Shown here piece by piece: positions 26,514 through 36,400 of a stretch of 64,000 bases of DNA. The position numbers and the translations under genes are program-made. The notes beneath the pieces were generated by a model. That model ran no database searches. It worked only from the letters and a program-made list of their open reading frames with translations, and was not told the DNA's origin. Each line of letters opens with the position of its first letter. Position 1 is the first letter of the stretch. The stretch is from Malachius bipustulatus (Eukaryota; Arthropoda; Insecta; Coleoptera; Melyridae): positions 11,039,507 through 11,103,506 of the forward strand of contig OU342632.1 in NCBI GenBank assembly GCA_910589415.1. Reading direction: 5' to 3'.

Positions 26514-27061
26514 GTTTTTTGGTTGGAGTGAAGCTATNNNNNNNNNNNNNNNNNNNNNNNNNNNNNNNNNNNNNNNNNNNNNNNNNNNNNNNNNNNNNNN
26601 NNNNNNNNNNNNNNNNNNNNNNNNNNNNNNNNNNNNNNNNNNNNNNNNNNNNNNNNNNNNNNNNNNNNNNNNNNNNNNNNNNNNNNNNNNNNNNNNNNNN
26701 NNNNNNNNNNNNNNNNNNNNNNNNNNNNNNNNNNNNNNNNNNNNNNNNNNNNNNNNNNNNNNNNNNNNNNNNNNNNNNNNNNNNNNNNNNNNNNNNNNNN
26801 NNNNNNNNNNNNNNNNNNNNNNNNNNNNNNNNNNNNNNNNNNNNNNNNNNNNNNNNNNNNNNNNNNNNNNNNNNNNNNNNNNNNNNNNNNNNNNNNNNNN
26901 NNNNNNNNNNNNNNNNNNNNNNNNNNNNNNNNNNNNNNNNNNNNNNNNNNNNNNNNNNNNNNNNNNNNNNNNNNNNNNNNNNNNNNNNNNNNNNNNNNNN
27001 NNNNNNNNNNNNNNNNNNNNNNNNNNNNNNNNNNNNNATAGCTTCACTCCAACCGTTTTTT
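26514..27061. mobile_element. Terminal-inverted-repeat element with its interior in the gap
   Basis: GGTTGGAGTGAAGCTAT (26521-26537) abuts the left edge of the N-run, and its exact reverse complement (27038-27054) abuts the right edge. Both are flanked outside by GTTTTTT (26514-26520 and 27055-27061), a direct repeat that reads as a 7-bp target duplication; it can be read as 9 bp, GTTTTTTGG, with two unpaired bases. TIR plus target duplication indicates a DNA transposon or MITE that the assembler could not resolve. The superfamily is not determined. An assembly artefact at a hairpin is the alternative. Confidence 0.6.
26538..27037. other. Assembly gap, 500 N
   Basis: Exactly 500 undetermined bases, most likely a fixed-size placeholder. 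Long open frames drawn through the gap on either strand are artefacts. Confidence 0.98.
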
Positions 27062-28370
27062 GGAGGACGCTAAAATACGAGTTTGTCTTTCAGTCGGGCC
27101 GGCAAAGTGTAATTTTCAAGTTAACTGGGATTAGGTCGGCGTTTAGTTAGTGAAGAATTTACAGAAAGGGTTCCTGATCGTTTATTTTGTTCATTAACCG
27201 GCCGATGTTATGGGATTTCTGAAATTGCTGCTGTAATGGCCACAAAAAATAAATCTCGCTCACAATTGTTTAACGTTTTGGCTTTATGTCTCTCCGCTAA
27301 TTAGGAACCTACCTGAATTTATACAATAATTAATAATTGGTCTTTAGTAAACAACTTTTATTTAAACAGTTCGCAACGGCGGACTGAAGAATGAAAGAAA
27401 TTCTTCAACTTACCAGGCATGACATGCTTGAATGAAATTGTCATTACGGTGAAATTGTTTTTTTTGCTGAATACATTACTACTTTATACATCCATCTCAT
27501 TTTGCTCGTTTCTATCAAAGTTAGGAAGATCAAGTGTCATATTTCTTAAGCTACTATTATATAGGTAGCAAAGTTGCAGATTTTTTCGATAATTGCTTAA
27601 AGATGCGATAGGCATATTCTCAATGTTCGTTTCTGGACTCCCTAAAATCACCTCATGCTGGAAATTTTATATGCGTGAGCATATAAGTTGATCATTTGAC
27701 TCGGTATATGTGGTTACTAATTTCTTGGACCAATTTTTTTTAAAGAAAATCAACTGGTGTTGAATACGATAATTCCCACAATATCTGCTTCCTCATATTT
27801 TAATCAAATCGAGCACTATCAAGTGGTCATCAAGATAACTTAATTAAGTATTTTTTTGCAGATTCCCAGAGTGGGCAGTCTGAAAGATTCCAACAGAAAG
27901 CAGATTTTGGTTGCATGCATGCAACAAATATACCTACGCTGTTATGCTGTCAAGTTAAACCTTCTAATAAAGCATTTCAGGTTTTATGAAGATGCGAGGG
28001 TCAAAGTGTCAAAGTATAGCTTTTCAGTGCACTGAAAACTGGTTGTTAAAGCAATCTGTGAGCTCACTCCTCTTAACTTTAATTAAACTACCTTATAGCG
28101 TCTTCATCAGTTTTTACAAAACTTTCTTCAGAGCCAGTTTTGCTAATATCTGCATGCCGGCTATACATAGCAACTTCTTATTAATCTTTAGCTTTAAAAT
28201 GATTTGATTTATAAAAGTGATTTCTAAACCGTAATAAATCACAAGTAGACAAAGTGGTAACCGACTTTTCATTTCAATCCTTCTCGTAGCGTTGACGTTT
28301 TGTTTTGACGGCTATTTATATATTTTTCCAGCGAATATATAGAATATGATGAGTATAATAGTGTAGAGTG
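27062..28370. other. Non-coding stretch
   Basis: Nothing recognised. Short frames on the plus strand (for example 27986-28207) have no recognisable product. Confidence 0.4.
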
Positions 28371-28371
28371 C

Positions 28372-28600
28372 GGTGGTTTCACTGGCGACATGCAGAAGCC
28401 ATCGAAGGCCGGAGGACATAGCAAGCATACGCAATGAAGTGCTCGCGGAGTTCCCACGGTGACCGGGCCGCATATGCGACCGGGCCAGGACATGCACTGC
28501 CTGTTAGATGACGGCGACGGTGATGTCATATACGCGGCCATTCACATGCAACTAGACCGACATTTCACCGACAATTACCAGCTGCAATGATCCTTGAATA
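28372..28600. other. GC-rich island, product unknown
   Basis: A sharply bounded GC-rich patch in AT-rich surroundings. A plus-strand frame of about 50 codons ends at about 28590 with an acidic, well-mixed composition (including MHCLLDDGDGD). Minus-strand frames are also open. I could not match any of them to a family or to the Serrate/Jagged DSL or EGF domains. It may be an exon of an unknown gene, a conserved regulatory element or a transposon piece. Confidence 0.25.
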
Positions 28601-28864
28601 GTCTATTTAGAATTGATATGGCATCCCAGGTGGACGCTGTAAGATAACCCCTAAAAAATTATTGCTTGGAGGAAAATTGTTCTCCTGGAAATAGAGGAAA
28701 GTGATATTCCAACGGATCTGTTTCATCTACGGCAAAAAATGTCATGACTTGTTAAATGCAAAAAGTCTTTTTTTCACTTAATGCGTGTATAGGTAGTAAC
28801 TTCGGTATCGCGGGAGCAAGGGTTTTTTATATTATACTTTTTATACGTTTTCTTGCATTTTTTA

Positions 28865-29080
28865 TACGGAGTGTCTCAGAGATGAGTGTCATAAATTATA
28901 CCGGAGATTGCTTTGAGTAAAATAAGTCAAAAAATCCTAATAACTCTATCTCCTAGAATACTTCGTTTTCGAGATACAGGGTGATAAAATTTTTAAAAAT
29001 AGACCACAAAAGTATCCTTTTGTCATATTTATACTTTAATAATCTTTTTGCATCTTTTAATAGAAAAATATTATTTAATA
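28865..29080. repeat. Repeat carrying inverted CACCCTGTAT motif
   Basis: CTTCGTTTTCGAGATACAGGGTG at about 28960-28982 (given here as position and key word ATACAGGGTG) is typical of widespread insect non-autonomous elements. It is the inverted form of the ACACCCTGTAT word seen elsewhere in the window. Borders were not resolved. Confidence 0.4.
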
Positions 29081-30543
29081 TTTTGCAGGGCAGATTTAAA
29101 TAAAAAAGAGCAATTCAAAACAAAGAAAACGTTTTAGTGATTTTTTAAAAGTTGATCACATTTATGGAAGACTTTTTACTCATAACAGAATTGTTAGATA
29201 TAATTTTATATCGTCAGGATAATAGGATGTTTAAAAGAAATACTGTGAAGATGAAAATAAGTTAATACGAATATCCTTAGCGCATCAATGACTCAACGGA
29301 GCAGAATGTATAAGAGCTGAGTCGCGGATGGCCTGAGGGTTCTTCTCTTCATATATTACGCGGTTGTGACAAAAACACGAGAACAGGTTCGTCCATAAAC
29401 GGGAGGTGTACGATGATCCAACAGGTGAACGTAAAAACGGGCCTCTGTTGGCTTTTCAGCTAAATTAACCGTGTCTGGCTTTCAATTATTGTGTTAGCAG
29501 CAATTCCAAATGATCATTACGATAAAAGCTTTTAACAGTTTCTTTTCCTTTAGCGGCTTACCAATAGAAAACTATTTAATTTACTGGAGGCGCTTTTGTG
29601 TCTAGTATATAACCAGTAAAATGGCAGAATGGAAACCGCAACTCTACGAGACTCGGCAGAAAAACAAAAACCATTTAAGACCATAAAAAACTTAAGAAGC
29701 TGTACATCTATCGAGATAGAATGGAATTTTAAACTATTTTTAATTATTAATTCTTTTATGACTCTTGCTTTTACTGCGTGCATGATGTACCCCGCTAAAC
29801 ACTCAAGTTTTCATTAGCTGTAATAACTAGCACTTATTTTGCCATTTACAAAAACGTCCCATAAACGGGTTGTTGAAAAAAATACCTACCTACTCTTTAG
29901 AACATCAACAAAGAATTATAGGCCAAGGACGTTCGTTTAACTGTTTTGCATAGGAAACAGTTGTTTATTTTTTGTACATGGGCGTATTAAATTTTATATT
30001 TTTATTTGCAAATATAACTATCATCATTGTATTATGTTACAGCAATGGCATAAATAAGCGACAGGTGATAATTAGATATTCCAACAAATGGAATTCTATT
30101 CTACGTAAGTAATTATATACGCATATAAATGATGAAAGAAATAAACAGCAAACAGCAATCTTCTTAAAACATGAGGTACCTTGCATGCCTGCAAGATAAA
30201 AATAAAAATTTGTTATATCTTCTTATACCGCCTATAATCAATTATTTTAAAATTAGAGAGCATTTTATTATTTAATTTCAAACAGAAGTGTGAGCTCTCA
30301 AAAGGATGAACGAGGCATAAATTGAATCATCCTATATATTTTTCATGCTTTTAAATGACCCTGAATATTACGTCAATAATGTTCATGTAATATATTGACA
30401 AATTCCTAGAAGAAAGAAAAATAGACAAAATGCTTTTTGTCACGAAGCAATAATAAGAAAAAAAATCATTAAAAAAAGTACTCCAGAAATCTATTGAGAT
30501 ATTCATAAAAAATATTGAAGAGTTACTGAATAATAATATAAAC

Positions 30544-30549
30544 ACTTAC
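30544..30549 (-). promoter_or_regulatory. Splice donor of the Serrate-like exon
   Basis: On the minus strand the exon ends ...TGGACG and is followed directly by GTAAGTGTT, matching the GTAAGT consensus. The boundary falls after the conserved FRWT of the MNNL domain, in phase 0, about where vertebrate JAG1 exon 2 ends. Confidence 0.85.
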
Positions 30550-30846
30550 CGTCCATCTAAAGGTGAAAGGTAGCACAAGCTTGCCCCTGTCCGGATCTGG
30601 CATGGTGAAGGAGTCCCTGCCCAGGACCGGTCCGGAGGCATTGCCGAACGAACAGGACCCGGTGCTGGTCACGTTGCTCTGGTACTCCTTGAGGCAGAGC
30701 CGGAAGAACGTGTTGCAGGGTTGGGAGCATCGGCCCGTCACCGTAGATCGAGACCCGCCGCCGCAACATGACCCCGAGGACAGCTCCGACAGCGGGTTCG
30801 ACATTTCTAGCACTTGCAGCTCGAAAAAGCCCTTGCATAGGGCCAG
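30550..30846 (-). CDS. Ser: Serrate/Jagged Notch-ligand exon: MNNL domain
   Basis: This single exon of 99 codons encodes the N-terminal MNNL (C2-like) domain of a Notch ligand. The domain lies at the outside tip of a transmembrane protein that signals to Notch on neighbouring cells. Visible hallmarks are LCKGFFELQVLEMSNP at the start, the paired cysteines SGSCCGGG, CSQPC, the strongly conserved FRLCLKEYQSN, GSCSFGNA and LVLPFTFRWT at the end. KEYQ and CSFGNA favour Serrate/Jagged over Delta. On the minus strand an acceptor (pyrimidine-rich tract, then TTCTAG, AG at 30847-30848) precedes it and GTAAGT follows, both in phase. There is no signal peptide, so at least one coding exon lies upstream at higher coordinates. 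DSL, EGF and membrane exons were not found here and may lie beyond the left edge. The frame is intact and looks functional. Confidence 0.93.
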
Positions 30847-30868
30847 CTAGAACATAAAAATAGTGAAA
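30847..30868 (-). promoter_or_regulatory. Splice acceptor of the Serrate-like exon
   Basis: Minus-strand reading gives a pyrimidine-rich run (TTTCACTATTTTTATGTTCTAG), read as positions 30868 down to 30847, ending AG directly before the conserved reading frame. It sets the 5' border of the exon. Confidence 0.8.
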
Positions 30869-31129
30869 TTGTTAGACATGATTTATAAATAAAAATTTTT
30901 ACTAAATTTTAACATTCAATCATTCTCTCAGCAGAAGGCAGAAATATCTTGCTTCGCAGGACTTCAACTCTTTACAAAAAACTAAAGCTCGTAAAGCTCT
31001 AGGATCTAAGCCGCAACATAATTTTTCCACGATCTATAGAACAAGCTCTATTTCACAAGCTCTGAAATACCACAATCCATCGCGAAACCGACAACAGTCA
31101 ACCTCATCAACGTTGACGGTGTAGAATTT

Positions 31130-31310
31130 AAAAGGCCCATTAGAACGGGGCAAGTGATCGGATCTGGGGAATGCAGCCGCGGATGACGCCGCTCTGCGCG
31201 TATCAGCGGCGGAGATCTGCTGGTTGCAGGAGACACCGAAGCAAACCAGAGGATTCGGTCACCGATAGCCGATGGCCGATCGCACTCAACCACGACATCA
31301 CCCATTATGT
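31130..31310. other. GC-rich intronic island near the Serrate exon
   Basis: This patch lies about 280 bases upstream of the exon on its coding strand. It is open in several frames on both strands, but none is recognisable and there is no clear splice context. It may be a conserved intronic regulatory element. Confidence 0.25.
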
Positions 31311-31542
31311 TATTAATGCACCTGTACTGACAACCTGCCGCTCGTCATGCTTGGTCACCAATTTCAGGTGCAAGCTACTGCCAAAAGGGTGAGATTATTA
31401 TAATGCGGATATAATCTAAGGAAGCGAGAACTACCGACGATGAAAAGCAGAAGCAATCAAACTTATTGACGTTTTGACTCAACTCGATTTATAAGTACTT
31501 TCAGTACAGGTTTCTCTTTTAGTTTGACAGGTGTTGGACAGA

Positions 31543-32180
31543 TTCTGACAAAAGATAGTAACGGAATACCACGCGGAAAAGCCCCCAGATCCTATAGCTG
31601 CACGGTTTTTTACTCGAGTTTAACATGTTTTTTTTCTTAGCACTTTCGTGCAAAAAAATTGCATTGTTTTTTTTATATATAAAAGAAAACCTGATGGAGC
31701 AATGTAAATGGTCCTAATGGATGAATTGTAGAAAATTAAAATACGAAGAAAATAAGAGTTGAAACAATCCTTAGGGTTCATTATTACGAAACAAAAATGA
31801 AAGCAAAAAATAGCATTTTTTTCATAAATTCGCAACTTCGTCATTTCTTTAGTTGTAGAGTAGGCTCTTTGCGAGATAGTCGACATTGATGGGTTCCTGA
31901 CTTCCTGTGAGCAAAACCCATGCAGACGCTGTCGGATAATTAGTTTTCGTGTAATTGTAATCAGAAGTTCTTCATACCGTATTTGGAAGCGAGGCTGGAG
32001 ATCCGATTCGAATTTATCAAGCGGTTTTGGAAAGTAGAAGTGCTCAGCTATAAAACATCTATCTTCGTTTTCCCTTTAAGTGCTGAAAAACAGGTAAAAT
32101 TTGCGCCCAAACATGAGCGAAAATGACCGTGCGCGCGAGAATGGGTGTAGAAAAGCAGTTGAGGGGAAGGCATAATACTA
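31543..32180. repeat. Left arm of a long imperfect palindrome
   Basis: This arm of about 638 bases pairs, in reverse complement, with 32181-32737 continued at 39421-39519. The palindrome centre is ACTATAGT (32177-32184). Matching landmarks from centre to edge are AACATGAGCGAAAA, AAGTGCTGAAAAA, CAGCTATAAAA, AATCAGAAGTTCTTC, CGGATAATTA, TTAAAAT.CGAAGAAAAT, ACTCGAGTTTA and GCCCCCAGATCCTA, and the outermost is GTAACGGAATACC (GTTACGGAATACC in the other arm). Identity is roughly 70-80% by eye. Transcribed, it would fold into a long hairpin. Confidence 0.85.
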
Positions 32181-32732
32181 TAGTGCTGTTGTACCCCTCA
32201 TATGCTGTTCTATACCCTCATTCTCGGGCGTGAGGCCGTTTTCGCTCATGTTTGTGTGCATTTTTTTCAGGGCTTATTTTTCAGCACTTAAATGGAAAAC
32301 TAGATAGATAGATTTTTTATAGCTGGAGTTCTTCTACTTTAAAAATCCGTTTGATAGTACATTCGAATCGTACGAACTGCAGAGCAAATAAATATGGTAA
32401 AAGAAGAACTTCTGATTGCAATTACGCGAAAACTAAATAATTATCCGCCAGCGTCTGGGTTTTTACAACACTACACCTCAAAAAATGACGATGTTACGAA
32501 TTTTTAAATAAACGCTATTTTTTTTATTTTTTTTCCTCTCGTAATAATAAATCGATTGGGTTGCTTCAGCCCTAATTTTCTTCGCATTTTAATTCTCTCT
32601 AATTTTTCCATTCACATTTATCATTTACATTACCATTTACACTATTTACATTTATCAGTTTTCTTTTACAAGCAAATAACAAAAAGTGATTTTTTGCACT
32701 GAAGTGTAAATAAAAAAAAAAGAAAATGGTAA

Positions 32733-32737
32733 ACTCG
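32733..32737. repeat. Target-site duplication of the BEL element, left
   Basis: ACTCG here is repeated at 39421-39425 directly outside the other LTR. Five bases fits BEL/Pao integrases. Confidence 0.92.
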
Positions 32738-33304
32738 TGTTAACTCCGCGTCAAAGAGCAACACGAAATATTAACGACGCGATTCGATCCTGAAAGGGGG
32801 CTAAATTAATGCGGCTCGATGCCGCGATGGTAATACCGAATCGCCACGGATGACAGGATCAAAATTTAGGGAAGGACCAGGCTGTAATTGCCAATGATTG
32901 ACAGGAACACAATTAATTAATAATTATCGAAATTACTGACCTTGTGTCTTGTCCGACTAAAGGGGCACTTGTTTTAATTTGCGAGATGTTGTAACTATTA
33001 TTATTGTTCACTTGCTCCACTATGTAGGTACCCACGATTGTTCCACTACTTTATACCGCTTCCTTATTTCATTAAAGAACTAGGTATACCGTTCTCGTAA
33101 CACCAGCATCGACGAATCTGGTACGAACGGCACTCTTGGTCGAGCTCTCTCCTCTCTCGATGTTAAACCTCGACTCTCCTTTATGTGTGGTCCTGTCCGG
33201 TCAGGTGTCCTTTTCCTTCGTCCCGATGTGTAAAGGGATAGGAAGGGGTAGGAAACGGTGGTGTCTTAGAGAATACGAATCGATTATTCACCAAGGACGT
33301 AACA
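32738..33304 (-). repeat. BEL element 3' LTR (567 bp)
   Basis: It is identical to 38854-39420 except for one substitution at position 351 of the repeat. The open frame on the plus strand that begins at 33136 runs through LTR sequence and is repeated at 39252, so it is not a gene. Confidence 0.95.
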
Positions 33305-33447
33305 TACCGCCCACCAAAATTACCGGAGGAATTTTCCGCTATCAGAAAATTGAACCAAAAGCGAAACTAACGAAAACGAAACTAACGACAATAACAAAAA
33401 CGAAACGAAACGAAACGACAAGTCAGGGACGAAATTCCCTGAGTCCG

Positions 33448-36400
33448 TTACTGGTTAGGTAACGGGCAAAGTTTGACCAGAGGTCGTTTACAAAGACCTC
33501 TGGTCGTACGAACCGAGGCAACCCTGGCGACACCATCCGCACCAGGGTGCAGAGAAACAATTCTTCCTAGAGCCCATTTCAAAGGAGACAACAATTCATC
33601 CTTTATCAACACCAACGAACCGATATCCGTTGACTCAAACAAATGGGTTTTCGACCATTTACTCCTCTGGTGGAAATTATGAAGATATTCAGCCCTCCAA
33701 CGTGTCCAAAAATCACGTTGCATCCGTTGCACCAATTGCCAACGAGAAAGACGAGAAATCTTCAGATGTGACAAGTTCACATCCGGCACCGACGACAGAG
33801 GTTCCAAGGTCAGAAAATGACCAGGGGTCAACGCGGATAGATCGTTGGGGTCGCTACTAATGGGGCAAAGGGGGCGCGAATTCAAGACGGCCTCGATCTG
33901 AACGATGAAGGTGTTCAGCTCCTCATAAGTCAAAATTTGACCACCAATAACACGGGCCATGTGTGTTTTGACGGACTTAACACCGCTCTCCCACAGTCCA
34001 CCGAAGTGTGGAGCTGAGGGTGGATTGAAGTGCCATCGAATACCTTCCCCTTCTGCGGCGATTTTCAAATTTGAGTTGAGCTCCTTGTTAGCTCCGACGA
34101 AATTGGTTCCACAGTCACTGTAGATGTCACTACAGCGACCGCGGCGAGCGACAAACCTCCTAAGAGCTGCCAGGAAAGTCTCTGACGATAAATCAGAAGC
34201 GATTTCGAGATGAATCGCGCGAGTCGCGAAACATACGAACAAACATAAATAGGCTTTAGAAGTTTTGACACCCCTATACCTCGACAAGACAATAGGAAAG
34301 GGTCCCCCATAATCGACCCCGACACAACTAAAAGGCTTCAATTGGGAGACACGAGCGACAGGTAAATTCCCCATGGGAGGCTCCAACGAGAGGGGACGAG
34401 TGCGAAAGCAACGATTGCATTTCGACAAATAACTACGAATGACCCTACGAGCAGACAGGATCCAAACATTTTGTTGAAGGAGATAATGAGTAGTGTTCAC
34501 TCCTGGGTGCAAATTACCTCGATGTATCTGATCAATCAAAAGTTCAACCAACCTATGCCTTCCTGGCAACAATGCGGGATATTTAGCGTCGAATGCTAAA
34601 CCCGAATGCAACAGTCGACCCCCGACTCGCAAAATACCGAAATCATCAATAAAGGGCGACAATGACTGCAAGTACTTGGCACATGGTTTACCAGAGCGAA
34701 TTTTCTCCAATTCCGAAGAGAAGACCGAAGATTGAACAATTCTAACAATGTGCATGAGAGCAGCATGCAACTCAGAGACACTCAATGCACCAGTGGTCCT
34801 ATTGACAGCACGACAATTGTTAGTGAAACGAAAACAACGAGCGATAATACCCTGAATTTTCCTCAAAGAAGAAAATCTTTTCAACAAAACATCGACATCC
34901 GAAATCTCTATCGTAGCGAACAAAACAATATTCCTTTTCTCCAGTTCAACATCAGAAGTGGGAGCAATGGGAAAGAGTGCTGGCCAAGATTCCAGCGGCA
35001 ATCTGAGGAATTCAGGCCCCGCCCACCATGCGGAAGCCCCGACTAACTCCTCTGGTAACAAGCCCCGAGACGCGACGTCCGAGAGAATGCTACTCTTAGT
35101 ACAAGGTGAATCTATAGACTTAACCGCGAACGAAAATGAATCAGTAGCCGAGTGCCACTGAAGACCGAGAATTTTCCCGGAAAAGTCCGATTCCGAATCA
35201 AAGTTGGATGACTGCTGTTGACGATGTTCAACAGGCAGATCCTGAAGCAATTGTGGATTATTAGCAGACCATTTCCGCAACTCAAATTGTCCCAATTGCA
35301 ATAGCGAAATGAGCTGATTTCTCAACTCCAAGGTTTCCTCGATTTGATTTGCCCCAATGGCAAGATCATCGACATAAAGCCCGAGACGAATGGCTTTCGA
35401 AGCGAGAGGAAACTTCTCAGAATTTTCTTGAGCTAATTGTAACAAGCACCTAATGGCCAAATATGGCGAGGACGAAACACCATAAGTTACAGTGTTCAAT
35501 TTGTAACTTCGAATAGGATCCTTTTCTGAACAACGCCAACGAATTAATTGATACTGTCGATGTGAATCTCCAACTAAAATTTGCCGATACATCTGCCTAA
35601 TGTCACAAGTGAACACGAATTTGTTCTCTCGAAAACGAAGCAAAACACTAGTGATGTCATTTTGCAACTTCGGACCAATCAACAAGGTATCATTTAACGA
35701 AAGATTGTTCGATGCCTTGGCCGAGGCGTCGAACACGACACGAATTTTCGACGATACTGGGGCGAGCGAAGACACATCAGAAGACATCGAAACACCAGGG
35801 TCTTTAAAAACGCAATGATGCGGAATGTAATAAGAGTTTGCAGATTCCGACTCCAATGGCACCAACGACATGTGCCCAGCCTCCAAATAATCTTTCATAA
35901 ACTCTACATACATGTCTCTAATGTGAGGCAACCTCGACAATCGTCTCTCCAAAGCGAGCAAACGACGATCTGCGACATTCAACGAATCATTAAAGATAGG
36001 CAACTCTTTGCTATCCTTAAATGGCAACAATACCCCAAAACGACCTGATTCTTCTCGATAATGAGACTCAACGAACAACGACTCAGCCTCTTGTTCCTCA
36101 TTAGAGCAAACCTCAACTGAAGGCACCTCCTCAACTCTCCAAAATGCCTTAAGAGTCTCTTCAAGGGTCGAATCTACCGACGCAAAACAAGCTTGAACCT
36201 CGCCCGCAACCTTCGACGAAATGGTTCCCAAAAGAACCCAACCAAACGTCGTGTTCATTGCGGCTGGACAGTTATCACTGCCCGACAAATAACCACCATG
36301 AACAATATTGGGAAAGATGTCAGCTCCTAGCAAAACATCGACAGAACCAGGCGTGTACCAATTAGGATCCGCTAACTTCAAATTATCAAGCGCCTTCGAT

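Noticed and set aside
26268..27150. Open frames of 216-259 codons on both strands
   Set aside because: They consist mainly of undetermined bases in the 500-N gap.
30523..30850. Overlapping frames around the Serrate exon, minus 93 codons and plus 95 codons
   Set aside because: They are shadows in other frames; only the minus frame with the MNNL cysteines and FRLCLKEYQ is conserved.
33136..33462. 108-codon plus-strand frame, with a 125-codon twin at 39252-39629
   Set aside because: Both lie in the two copies of the BEL LTR, antisense to the element, and share their start only because the LTRs are identical.
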